Shown piece by piece: positions 12,318-23,002 of a stretch of DNA of 64,000 nucleotides. The stretch's first letter is position 1. Each line of letters opens with the position of its first letter. A model generated the notes under the pieces. It was not told the origin of the DNA, did no database searches, and saw only the letters and a program-made list of their open reading frames with translations. This DNA comes from Ecdyonurus torrentis. Its lineage: Eukaryota; Arthropoda; Insecta; Ephemeroptera; Heptageniidae. The position numbers and the translations under genes are program-made. The DNA lies in assembly GCA_949318235.1 (NCBI GenBank), contig OX439131.1, positions 36,660,805-36,724,804 of the forward strand, read 5' to 3'.

Positions 12318-12898
12318 CCCAGTAAACCATATTATACGGAAATATACATGGCAAGTACTTTTTAATATAAAACTACGTGAAAAGTACATGCCCTCAGATT
12401 TCTGCATGTGCTTTTCATGTAGTTTACAAAAATGTAACTGAAATGTATTTGACATGTACATGAACAGAGCTTTTAAGAAAGTGCTTGCAAAGTGTTTTTT
12501 TATTTTTACTTGCATGCACTTCACAAGTACATGCAGTGCCAACCAATCAGAAGCGAGTAAAAAATAAAGAGAAAGATAAATATATGTTTTATCTCTATCT
12601 TCTATGTCATGCGACTATGGCTCAGTGGTAGAGTCTAGGTCTCATGATCGGATGGTCAGAGGTTCGATCCCGAGTGCCGGCTAGGTTGGCAATTTAGGGG
12701 AATAAACTTTTTATATATAATAAAAAATCATAAGTGAATGGAAAGTGCTTGCAAAGCAGAAAGTACTTGCCAAGTACATGACCCAGAGTGACACTCTTAC
12801 ATGGGTCAAGTACTTGTAGCAAGAGCCAGAAAAGTACTTGCAGGAAATCAAGAAATGTACTGGAAAAGTACTTTCCGTGTAAAGTGTGGTTTACTGGG
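12318..12898. mobile_element. Inverted-repeat element with CCCAGTAAACCA ends
   Basis: Begins CCCAGTAAACCA and ends with the inverse TGGTTTACTGGG. The interior repeats the words AAGTACTTG and AAGTACATG many times on both strands. A second, shorter family member lies at 41914-42067. A tRNA-derived SINE sits in its middle (12607-12735). Confidence 0.7.
12607..12735 (+). mobile_element. tRNA-derived SINE
   Basis: Contains a pol III A box (TGGCTCAGTGG, 12618-12628) and B box (GGTTCGATCCC, 12661-12671) at tRNA spacing. The first bases GCGACTA do not pair with the sequence after the T arm, so no acceptor stem forms. A non-tRNA tail (TAGGTTGGCAATTTAGGGG) and AT-rich end follow. This is a SINE head rather than a functional tRNA. 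Confidence 0.72.
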
Positions 12899-13199
12899 AA
12901 CGCAACTATTGAATAAGAGCGCCGCGCAATCCCGCAAACGCAGTGGTTTCGCCTGTCAAATAATTTGATAATAAGTTTAGTAATATGATTAATATGATAA
13001 ATTTGATATTTGATATCACAAATAACAAAATAAAAACAAAAGTTTGCGGCGGTGCCCGCCCGAAACCCTTTCCATGGCCAGCGATGGCCAGCGTAAAACT
13101 TTCAAATTTTACGTTTCGCGCTCTACAAACAAAGAAAAGTGAAGGTTGAAATAGCCAGCTGAATTTTTTTGTTGACAGATAAAAAAAGATAAAAAAATA

Positions 13200-13264
13200 A
13201 AATGACAATGTTTTGTATGTGCAATAATTTTGCAAGGACACGATAAAAGGATTCAAAGTTCAAA
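13200..13264 (+). promoter_or_regulatory. Probable 5' untranslated exon of the zinc-finger gene
   Basis: A consensus GTAAGT donor follows position 13264, and an acceptor (TTGTTTTCAG) precedes 13562, 14 bases before the start codon. The transcription start is not resolved. Confidence 0.4.
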
Positions 13265-13575
13265 GTAAGTTAATCCTAACCTATTGAAGTCTTTATCATT
13301 GATGTTGCTAGCTTGTGTATTATATTTTTAATTCATAATTTGAGTCAAAATTATAGAACCTAATACGTGTTTTATAAATTTAGAGACGATGAGTTTGAAT
13401 ATGGTGATTCCTCTATTGAATTTCAATTAAATAATACATATTTGATATTGTATATTCTATGAATTACATTTCTTTTAATAGTGTTTGTACTTATTAATTT
13501 TGTACTACCTATAAATACAATTTTTGTGTATGATTGATATGCATGATTAAATTGTTTTCAGGAGACTATAATATA

Positions 13576-16500
13576 ATGGCGTGTATTGTGTGTGGGAGTG
13601 AAGGTTCCAACCACATCAGATTACAAGCTGACATGGTGCAATTACTTCAAAAGCAGCTTGAAATACAAGTAAGAAAGTTTTCATTTAATTATCATAAATT
13701 CACTACCTGTAATTTTGTACCGGTAAAGAGAATAAATATGATTTGTTTCAGCTCGACAACCAAGATACTGAAAAACTTTTGGCTTGTTATCAGTGCTGTA
13801 AAAAAATATTTGCATGGAGTGTATTTAGTGAGCGCTATATATCAAGTTTATTATCTACTGAAAGCTCTGAAATATCTAAGGTATTATGCTTATAATTATC
13901 ATTATTTTTTTTGTGGTAAAGGACCCCATTTTAACATTTTTTTACTTCAGGGGTCAGGGTTAAGCAATTTCAAGAGCTGAAGATTTATCCTACCCCACTT
14001 CCTTAAATGTTCTCTTATCTCCTCTGTTGATAGTTTTCCCACAATCACAATGATAATAATAAACTGCCGACTTCTGGGGGGCTGCCCATAACCTGCATGG
14101 GGTACCTACGGTACTATATATGCTATAATATATAAACACGCATGCATCATTTTAAAATTCTTTCTCCAAAAATTAATCAGAGATTACTGATTATGTATAA
14201 TTATGAATGCAGTGTGAATGCAGTGCTTTCTGTACTTTATTGCATTTTTATTCCTTGCTGTTATAAACTTTTGTAACTGAAATTATAAAACGTTGTACTA
14301 AATTTTCTGCTTGTTATTATTATTCAGGAAAAATATCGCATCGATGACAGTGTTTCTTCTTCATCACTATTAGTTGCTTCCGATGTTGAAAATTCTGCTG
14401 ATTCAAATAGTAACTGCTGCGATCCAGAGGCATCAATATTTTTCCCTGAAATTAAACTTGAGGTAGGTAAAAACTTCCATGACAAAAGCTACATAAAGGA
14501 GAGAGAGAGAGAGGGGGGGGGGGGGGGGGGAGATTCATGTTGAAGAGTGCAGGTAAGTTGGCAGCTCTGTGCTCAGAACTTGTGCATTCCTTTTCATCAA
14601 CTTCTTATGACTCATTGAAATGTTGTTACTATTGACATTATATTTGCAAGAATGTTGCAAATATAATGGAAATAGCATTTTTAATGAGTACTGTATTAAG
14701 AAAGTCGATGAAAAGGTCTTCAAATCATTAGTGTTCTGCTATAATGTCCAATGTCATTTTGACCTTGCAATTGGACATTATAGCAGAACCACAATGAAAT
14801 GTTTGTAGCACAGAGGACTGGCAGCCTTGCACTTATAAGATTTAAGACTTTTTCTTGTGAAAGTGTTATCTTCTTGAATACAAAATTTACATCATAAATA
14901 ACTGCACATAACAGTTGATTAGAAATAATCCCAGTAAAATGTGACGTTGAATTAAGTAATATTTATTTCTTATACTTCTAATAGGTACACGACGGAGAGG
15001 TATTAAATGAAGCTAGTCAGCCTGTTCCTCAAAGTACACTGTATTCTCTACTTCAACATCCAACTGCAGGTGTACATGCAGTACAAGAAGATGTCTTACA
15101 AGTAGAGGTAAGCTAAGAGGTGCACAGTTCATTATGGTGAGAGGACATTGTAAAGCAAAGGAGATCAAGGGCAATATACTGTATTTAGTGTATTATTAGA
15201 ATTGTTCTCATCTAACCTGTTGTCATGTTTTTCTGGCAAATCTTTATAATTATCAATCTTTGCACAGTTGATTTATTGTATAGTAAAAAAAATTATTTAT
15301 TATTTTTGCTAGTTTTGTAGTTCCAGTAATTGAAGAACTGTTAATTATTAGATAAGTAGGTATACAGTATGATTTAACATTACGTACAACCTAAATAATT
15401 GTGATATTATTTTGGATGCAGGTAAAGCAAAGACAACAACCCAAAGTATTAGATCTCAGCAAACACTATTGTGGTAAATGTGATAAACTATTCAAGAAAG
15501 CGGCCAATCTAAAACGACACCTGATCCTTCATTTAAAGAATAGACCATTATTCTATTGTTTATTCTGCAGAGCACACTTTAGTAGTCGTCAAAATATTAA
15601 GAGTCATATTATTCAAAAACATCTTGAACTGGTAATTAGAAATATTTATTATTGTCAGTTTTAATTTAGAAATAATAATAAATAATAAGGATTTATACTG
15701 TGTTTTTTTTTTTTTTTTTTTTTCAGAGGAAATTTAAGTGTGAACAATGTCCTCTAACTTTTAAAAGACACCAACATTTAAAACGACATCTGAATGTTAA
15801 ACATAACCCCAATAAAGTTATGTATCCCTGTGAATTCTGTGGCAAGGAATTTAATACCATACCCAATAAAGTAAGTAAGAGAGAGAAGAGAGAGAGAGAG
15901 AAATAATCTGCAAGTAAAACTAGTTTTAAAGCAGTATTTCTTACTAGTTACTCACTAATTCAAAACCTTAAACTGCAGGGTTTTCATATTGTCCGAGTAC
16001 ATGCCAAGCAGCTCACTGGAGAAAGCTATGATACTACAACAGATAGCCTGGGTAGTTACGAATGTGATATTTGTGGTAGAAAAGTCAAAAGTGCAGATGC
16101 TCTCAAACGTCATCAGTTACTACACTCTGAAAATAAACCTACATTTGAGTGCAAGGAATGTGGCAAAGTACGTTCTTTGAAATTTTACAATTAATATTAA
16201 TTGTACTTAAAAATAAATTAACAGGTTTTATAACATGTATTTGCATCTTTTAGGTTTTGTCTCGAAAAGATAAACTTAAAGAACACATGAAGACAAACCA
16301 CTCAGGTATTGCACCTCTGCAATGTGAAGTCTGTGGGAAACACTCACCAAATGTGAGCTCATTAAAACGTCACATGCAACTTCATAGTGCAAATCGTCCT
16401 CTATTTCCTTGTCCTTACTGTAGGAAATTCTACTCAAGTACAGCAAGTAGATCCTATCATATCATCCAGGTAGGTTGTCTATAATCAAAAGAGATTTAAT

Positions 16501-17843
16501 AGAAAAAGAAAGAGATAGTTTGGAAATATTGGTGAAAGTGAGTTGAGTATTAACTAGAGCTGTAAAAAACTTGAAATTTTTTTAGCCCAGGCTGAAATTT
16601 TTAGCCCGGTTTGACTTGAAACCTGGGTTTAGCTTGAAATCGAGCTTAAACTCAAAAAACGAGTCAAATTTGGAAAGCTCGATTTTTGAGCTGAAATAGA
16701 AAAACGAGCTTTCAAGCCTAGGGGGAAAAAAAAAGCTCGATTTTCATTACAAAAAAATTATTTTTGAAAGGTAAAAGTCATAAATAAAATAAAATCATTT
16801 TTAATAATATTTTAAACAGCTTATTTTGCATGATAGAATATTAAAAACACCATTTTAAACAAAAATTACAAACTTTTTTTCCTTTACTTTCTGCAAAAAT
16901 TTTGCTTTAGCTCGATTTATTTTCAAAAGCTTGTTTTTTTACGAGTCATTAACGAGCTTAACTCAAAATAGCTTGTTTTCGAGCTAAAAGGTCAAAACCA
17001 GGGTTAACCATTTACAAAAAAAACGAGCACCCAAAGATTTTGGCTTGGGCGGGCGCTTGAACCAGTTTAAATTTACAGCTCTAGTATTAACTGATAGGTT
17101 TAACCAAGGCAAAAAAAAAAAAAAAAAAAAAAAAAAAATGCATAGTGGATTAATTTTGTTAATTCAAAACTTGCATATTTTTTTAAATATAGCAGTTTGA
17201 GTTTTAAAAGGCAACCCTATGTCTTAACAAAAAATAAAGTTTCCCTCTTGCCGCAGGTATACAATACTAAATCATTTTGTACTCTCGGCAAATACAGTAC
17301 TATACAGTTTCATAGTGATTGGTAAACAGTACTAATGCAGTTTGTTGCTATTTTATTGTTTAGAAAAAATAATAATTAGTGTTTTATATCATCATAGTAT
17401 AGATGTTAACAAACAGTTATATGTTTAATTGTATATGGACCTGATAGAAATTTAAATAGTAAACAACTTTCTTACACATGTCATATACCATATAATTTTT
17501 ATTAAATATGCAAACTGATTTTGACTGTATTTTTACCACTTGGTTGCTCTTCTTGTTCAGATGATTTTTTATTGCATTTTGTTTTTGAAAACATTCAATA
17601 TTAATAATAAGCATTTAGTACCAAAATTGATCATTTAAATATTTGCAGGTTCACAATGACGGACAGAGTGAAGCTCTGATACCCAAGGGTAGCCAATCTA
17701 CTGAGCCCAAGTCTCGAGAGTGCCATATTTGTGGCAAAGTAATGGTACATTACAAGAGCTTGAAAGGTCACTTGCAAAGACATGAAAAAGATAACAAAAC
17801 AACTTCAGAAGTATTGTCTTCAAAGGATATTAACTCATCATAA
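13576..17843 (+). CDS. C2H2 zinc-finger protein with ZAD-like N-terminus, nine fingers
   Basis: Nine coding exons: 13576-13668, 13752-13880, 14328-14462, 14985-15107, 15422-15631, 15727-15870, 15979-16167, 16254-16469 and 17649-17843, giving 477 residues. All eight introns are phase 0. Residues 3-6 (CIVC) and 43-46 (CYQC) form a paired Cys arrangement like the zinc-binding N-terminal domain (ZAD) of arthropod zinc-finger factors. An acidic linker of about 100 residues follows, then nine C-x2-C-x12-H-x3-5-H fingers, from CGKCDKLFKKAANLKRH to CHICGKVMVHYKSLKGH. Introns cut three fingers, numbers 4, 6 and 8, between their Cys and His ligands or between the two His. The product should be a nuclear DNA-binding regulator. 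The sequence does not reveal its targets, and I cannot name an orthologue. Confidence 0.88.
14503..14531. repeat. GA/poly-G tract
   Basis: Six GA units run into 18 guanines, in intron 3 of the zinc-finger gene. Confidence 0.85.
14556..14824. repeat. Fold-back element in zinc-finger intron
   Basis: Outer arms GGCAGCTCTGTGCT and AGCACAGAGGACTGGCAGCC are inverted. Inside lies a near-perfect hairpin, GTTCTGCTATAATGTCCAA against TTGGACATTATAGCAGAAC (about 14732-14788). Confidence 0.6.
16555..17083. mobile_element. hAT-type MITE, TIR TAGAGCTGTAAA, copy 1
   Basis: Ends TAGAGCTGTAAA and TTTACAGCTCTA, with a perfect 8-bp duplication GTATTAAC (16547-16554 and 17084-17091). It lies in the last intron of the zinc-finger gene. 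An inverted relative is at 27450-27826. Confidence 0.85.
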
Positions 17844-18530
17844 ATATACATCTTAACAAATACCTATACTATTGTAGAACATGAGACTTGACTTAATTAC
17901 TAACCAGTAATTTATTATATTTATTTATATGTTTTTCTAGTACAATGTTTTAGAGAATTCCATTGGTGAATTCGTTGTTTGCAAAGCCCAGTATTAAAAG
18001 TTGACTTTTAAAGCTAAAAAGTAAGAGAAAACCTATAACTATATATTTTTAATAGCATAAGCTTTTTTTATGTTACTTATTTTACCTTATCACAACTGTT
18101 CTTTTGTTGTCTTGACATTTTTAACAAATGTTCTATTGTCTAGACATGAAAATTTGACAATGTTTTGCAAATGCCATATTTAATGCTATAAAGTATACCT
18201 ATATTTTATTTTAGGGGTGGTTGCATGAAATTGCACACCACTGCCTTGCTGTGCTTGAGCAGATAAATACATTGCCCAGATAAGAAGAAAAAAAAATTCA
18301 ATTGTGACCTTTTTCACATGGAAATATGTCTATTTCTGCAATTTTATCATTTTTCTTGGGCATAAACAGCTCATTTTAACCTCTTCAAACAATAAAACGT
18401 GATTTTTTTTAGCAACATAATATTTTTTTGTATAACCTACTGGTCAATGTATGCTCAATATAGCATCAACGTGCAAGCTTAACTCAATAAGTGAAACCAC
18501 CCAATATGTACTATGTTTTATAATATATAT
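17844..18530. other. 3' flank of zinc-finger gene
   Basis: AT-rich DNA with an AATAAA near 18391 that could serve as a polyadenylation signal. No other gene is visible before the palindrome. Confidence 0.4.
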
Positions 18531-18795
18531 AATTAATAAGTTTAAAAAAATATTTAGAAAATAGTTGGTAGAGATTAGAGTACGTTGAATTGAAAATTAA
18601 TAAAACGCGAAAATTCTCTAATTGATATAGTAAATTGGGACTAGGATTCAAATATTCTAGCTTTAGCTAGTTAAAAAATAGACGTTAAAGGGATGGAGGT
18701 AAAGTGTCAAAATAAAATACGATGTGCCTAGCATCTCACGTTCTCACACTACGTCAAAGACACAACATTATAAAACAGCATCAGACTTACTCTTT

Positions 18796-18840
18796 GCCTT
18801 AGACCGGTTTCGTCCTTTACCTAGGACTCATCAGTAAGGC
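18796..18840 (-). ncRNA. Type I hammerhead ribozyme (left arm)
   Basis: Read on the minus strand, this is the identical mirror of the ribozyme at 19992-20036. It has the CTGATGAG core, stem II GTCC/GGAC, GAAA and a cleavage triplet GTC, with stem I GCCTTA pairing with TAAGGC. Its transcription points left, away from the other copy. Confidence 0.88.
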
Positions 18841-18924
18841 TTGGCAGAGAGCTCTGTACAGCTAGAGATGGCTCACACCACATCTGCTAGCTGACTGAGC
18901 TGAGGAAGCAAGTGGCAGCCGCGT

Positions 18925-18964
18925 TTTTATACGCGATGCCCCCGCAGCTGCACGCGCTGATTGG
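18925..18964 (-). promoter_or_regulatory. CCAAT and TATA boxes of left arm
   Basis: Mirror of the right-arm promoter: TATAAAA at 18925-18931 and CCAAT at 18960-18964 on the minus strand, upstream of the left ribozyme. Confidence 0.5.
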
Positions 18965-19867
18965 TTAAAATCGCGCGCGCAAACTCGGCTTGCTATTTAA
19001 AACCTCTCATCCTCACACTGTAATATAAAATCGTGTCTAAGAGGGGTGTAAGACAGGCAGCCAGCAAGCAATATGTGTCCTCCCTCACTTCCCAGAGTTC
19101 CCCAACTCTAGAAAGTTCGCGAGAGCACTACGCCCGCCGACTACACAGTATCGTGATTCACGCTAGTTCCATCGTTTTATATGTTGACACTGGGGTAGGA
19201 AAAGCAAAAAGATGATAGAGTAGGAGAGATAGAATAAATATTATGCGCTTTGGCATATAGTTTAATTAATTTAGTACGTGCTCTTATTGACGTTGGCAAG
19301 TAAAAGGGCCGAATAAAATATAAAAATGAAAGAATATTATTTACAAAAGCTTAAAATTAAAACAAAAAGATCGACTTGCGATAATATGCGTATAAGGAAA
19401 AAACCATCGCGGTTAGAATTAATAAGTTTAAAAAAATATTTAGAAAATAGTTGGTAGAGATTAGAGTACGTTGAATTTTAAGCTTTTGTAAATAATATTC
19501 TTTCATTTTTATATTTTATTCGGCCCTTTTACTTGCCAACGTCAATAAGAGCACGTACTAAATTAATTAAACTATATGCCAAAGCGCATAATATTTATTC
19601 TATCTCTCCTACTCTATCATCTTTTTGCTTTTCCTACCCCAGTGTCAACATATAAAACGATGGAACTAGCGTGAATCACGATACTGTGTAGTCGGCGGGC
19701 GTAGTGCTCTCGCGAACTTTCTAGAGTTGGGGAACTCTGGGAAGTGAGGGAGGACACATATTGCTTGCTGGCTGCCTGTCTTACACCCCTCTTAGACACG
19801 ATTTTATATTACAGTGTGAGGATGAGAGGTTTTAAATAGCAAGCCGAGTTTGCGCGCGCGATTTTAA

Positions 19868-19907
19868 CCAATCAGCGCGTGCAGCTGCGGGGGCATCGCG
19901 TATAAAA
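19868..19907 (+). promoter_or_regulatory. CCAAT and TATA boxes upstream of right-arm ribozyme
   Basis: CCAAT at 19868-19872 and TATAAAA at 19901-19907 are spaced like a pol II promoter. The ribozyme starts 85 bases downstream, so an RNA started about 30 bases after TATA would contain it. This stretch is GC-rich compared with the surroundings. Confidence 0.5.
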
Positions 19908-19991
19908 ACGCGGCTGCCACTTGCTTCCTCAGCTCAGTCAGCTAGCAGATGTGGTGTGAGCCATCTCTAGCTGTACAGAGCTCTCTGCCAA

Positions 19992-20036
19992 GCCTTACTG
20001 ATGAGTCCTAGGTAAAGGACGAAACCGGTCTAAGGC
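19992..20036 (+). ncRNA. Type I hammerhead ribozyme (right arm)
   Basis: Self-cleaving RNA motif, complete at every conserved position. Stem I is GCCTTA paired with TAAGGC. The core is CTGATGAG. Stem II is GTCC paired with GGAC across an eight-base loop (TAGGTAAA). CGAAA follows, then ACCGGT, then C at 20030, after which cleavage is expected. Stem III is the self-complementary ACCGGT, too short to be stable alone. Such minimal stem III versions are known from Penelope-like elements and retrozymes and are thought to act as dimers or in tandem transcripts. Confidence 0.9.
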
Positions 20037-20333
20037 AAAGAGTAAGTCTGATGCTGTTTTATAATGTTGTGTCTTTGACGTAGTGTGAGAACGTGAGATG
20101 CTAGGCACATCGTATTTTATTTTGACACTTTACCTCCATCCCTTTAACGTCTATTTTTTAACTAGCTAAAGCTAGAATATTTGAATCCTAGTCCCAATTT
20201 ACTATATCAATTAGAGAATTTTCGCGTTTTATTAATTTTCAATTCAACGTACTCTAATCTCTACCAACTATTTTCTAAATATTTTTTTAAACTTATTAAT
20301 TCTAACCGCGATGGTTTTTTCCTTATACGCTTA

Positions 20334-20358
20334 TAATATATATATATATATATATATA
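20334..20358. repeat. Short (TA)n tract
   Basis: AT repeat immediately outside the right end of the hammerhead palindrome. Confidence 0.8.
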
Positions 20359-20422
20359 GGCCTATTATTATGTTGTATTTTTTGTGAATACAGTATGCAT
20401 TAGAGTAATTAATCTATTGATG

Positions 20423-20715
20423 AATAACTGTTAAATTAAAAATAAATACATATGAAAGAAAATAGTTGATCAATTAGTGCATATTGAAAAGTAACTAAAT
20501 GCAAATTTTCTCTAATTTATAGATTGCTTGGAGATGGGATCAGATTTCTAATGTAGATTGCTACATAATATTTTTTAAATACTAGCAATAATCTAAGCTA
20601 GATCCCATCTTCTAATAATCTACAAATTAGAGAATCTTCGTGTTTAATTACTTTTCAATTCAATGTGCTCTAATTGTTCCACTATTTTCTTTCATGTATT
20701 TTTTTTAACAGTTAT
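20423..20715. mobile_element. Second palindromic element, related ends
   Basis: Inverted arms of about 140 bp meet near 20580 (GATGGGATC...GATCCCATC). The outer end carries CTTTTCAATTCAATGTGCTCTAATTG, a variant of the arm end of the 18531-20301 element, and CAACCGTGATAGTTTTTTCTT follows it, a variant of that element's terminal signature. No hammerhead core remains. Confidence 0.6.
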
Positions 20716-20884
20716 ATACCAACCGTGATAGTTTTTTCTTCAAATTTATATTGATGAATAATATTACTATTCATCTAAGTGCCAATATACTTATATTAAA
20801 GTTTATTTTCTTGTCATTTTTTAAACATTTTGTGATCCCAATTTATTATTATAATGCAACTTATATTGTACCTTTTCTTGTTAA

Positions 20885-20885
<1 letters not shown>

Positions 20886-20919
<34 letters not shown>
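20886..20919. repeat. Poly-A tract
   Basis: About 34 adenines. The DNA around it (20716-22620) is AT-rich with no supported gene apart from the small element at 21516-21633 and a C run at 21872-21889. Confidence 0.9.
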
Positions 20920-20922
<3 letters not shown>

Positions 20923-21515
20923 GATTATTGCACTGTTGATTTTTTGTTAATAAAGATTATAATTGATTTTGTGTTACAAACTAGGTTATAGTTATACCTA
21001 TAATGTTCAATTTGATTTAAGTGCTCTATTTTGTACTCATCCTTGTTGAAAGTTAATAATGAAAATATATACTTAGCAATTATTTAATGTGTAAATAAGA
21101 CATCTTAAGATACTAATGTTTTTTGTTGGGATTTGAGATGGCACAAAAAGCATATGTCTATGAATTGTGGAAGTTTTGTTATGTATAGCAAAAAATAGCA
21201 TAATGAAAATATATATACTATAAATCCTTGCAGTAATACATAGTTATTGTAAATCATAAGATGCATTTACATTTTCTTTTATTTATTGTAACTTTTGCAC
21301 AGCAAAATATTTATTATTTAATTTTTTTAGATTTAACGATGTGCTGCACAAAGTTATAACAAATAAAAATATTATGTGAATGTTCAGGCCTGTTCACAAT
21401 ATGTAAATTCATGTAACTTTCACGTAAGAACCCAAGTAACATAGATTGTTGTATTGTCACAATAGAGTTATGTGAATTTATGCACTATTGTGAAACAGTC
21501 CATTGTATTGGTAAA

Positions 21516-21633
21516 TACAACTTTGGACAAAAGTTTCTGAATGAGACTGTGGCTATCACTGCATTTTCTCATAAAAGATAGCATAAGGTGGTTGTCTATA
21601 CAAATCAGTCAGAAACTTTTGTCCAGAGGTGTA
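21516..21633. mobile_element. Tc1/mariner-type MITE, copy 1
   Basis: Ends TACAACTTTGGACAAAAGTTTC and, inverted, GAAACTTTTGTCCAGAGGTGTA. These fit the common Tc1-like terminus TACACCTCTGGACAAAAGTTT, with TA at each border. Relatives are at 45123-45250 and 47168-47264. Confidence 0.6.
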
Positions 21634-22622
21634 CAAACTTATACTTTCTCCTAATGCATACTTAAAAATATATGTATATGTAATTCCCTGTCAACCAAAT
21701 AAAAAAGAATGGACATACTGTATCGCAATCAGTGTTATTTTTATTTACCACAATTTGTAAATTCATTTAAATGCTCATATGAATAACTTAATCTATAAAT
21801 TGAAAATAAAAAGTCCTTCCAAGCACAGATATAAGATATAAAGGTTGTAATTGGAAATCAAAAGCTGACTCCCCCCCCCCCCCCCCCCATTTGGAAATCA
21901 GTGGTCATAAAGATTTTATGACCACCATATAAGGGAGAGGGGGAGGGGATGCAATTAACATGGGACTTAATGGACTTAAATTTTCAAATTTATTATTTTA
22001 TTTATTATTATTGCATATTTGGAGTTGCCGTATCCTGAACTCCTGAAGTACACTTTTGGACAGCCAAAACTTAACTTCAAAGGTGCCACTTTATAAAGAG
22101 AAATGCTAAAAGGCGTGTTGAGTGCTTTACTGAAACACATGCAGTTTTTGTTTCATTTTGTGAAGGTGTTTCATGAGCTTGCAACAAGGCATTTAACTCA
22201 ACTCATCTTTCAGATATTTTCTTTAAGCGGAATCACATTTGATGTTAAATTTCGACTGTCTGAAAAATTACCAATGTGGAACAAAATCATAAATAATGAA
22301 ACAGATAACATGTGCCTTTACAACTTAAAGTAAAATCATTGCAGGGCCTCATTTTAAGCTTAAATCAACTTAAACTAAACCAAATAATTTTAAGAAAGTT
22401 TCATTTTATTTTTAAACTAAAAATACAATGCATGTTTTACACTATAAATGCCCACGCTGCGTCATGCTTTAATAAAATTAAAGTAATTGTCATTGAACTA
22501 GTTTTTGCCAACTAATTCATCACTTCTCTATCGTCACATGAAATGCAGATAATGAAACTTGAGCTGTGGTGTTGTTTGCAGTATCCCTTCTTCTCTACCA
22601 AACATCTGTCTGTGGGGCAAAG

Positions 22623-22623
<1 letters not shown>

Positions 22624-22693
<70 letters not shown>

Positions 22694-22702
22694 AGAAGAA
22701 GC
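22624..22702. repeat. (GA)n/(GAA)n microsatellite
   Basis: About 65 bp of GA followed by GAA units, downstream of the NUP37 3' end. Confidence 0.95.
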
Positions 22703-23002
22703 TTGGAATGCTTTAACAAAATGAAAAAAGTATGAACGCTTTCAGCCAATAGAAATAGTCAATTTTATTCAATAGCTTTATTTATTTTTCTTTCCAGAAT
22801 GACGGTTGCTGGGGCATTAAGAAAAAAAATTGATTTAAACTTAAGATTACATTTCTAAACAACACAACTGCAATTTACCTTATTAATAAACAAGTACAGT
22901 TGCAACAGACTTAAATTTTAAATCAAATACAAAAATAATTACAATATATTTATAAATAAGATTGATACAAATTTTTTTCCTCTTCTTTTTCTTTTGAACA
23001 TT

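Larger units (their letters stand above)
18531..20301. mobile_element. Palindromic Penelope-like/retrozyme element with hammerhead ribozymes
   Basis: Two arms of equal length, 18531-19358 and 19474-20301 (828 bp each), are reverse complements over every stretch I compared, separated by 115 bp. Each arm carries a hammerhead ribozyme and a CCAAT/TATA pair upstream of it. The spacer contains a partial direct copy of the unit's end, beginning GGAAAAAACCATCGCGGTTAG (from about 19396). The inverse of that end follows the right arm (20302-20325). Inverted or tandem partial copies with hammerheads in repeated ends are typical of Penelope-like elements and of retrozymes. No reverse transcriptase or GIY-YIG frame is present, so the element is non-autonomous. 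The 60-residue open frame mirrored in both arms (19033-19215 and 19617-19799) has no recognisable features. Confidence 0.82.

Noticed and set aside
12607..12680. A functional tRNA gene
   Set aside because: A and B boxes are present but no acceptor stem forms, and a long non-tRNA tail follows. A SINE explains it better.
15989..16180. A 63-residue frame in the zinc-finger region
   Set aside because: The true exon 15979-16167 uses another phase that encodes two zinc-finger halves and joins its neighbours in phase 0.
19033..19799. Identical 60-residue open frames in both palindrome arms (19033-19215 + and 19617-19799 -)
   Set aside because: They are mirror images forced by the palindrome, carry no recognisable motif, and are short. 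I treat them as chance frames in the element.
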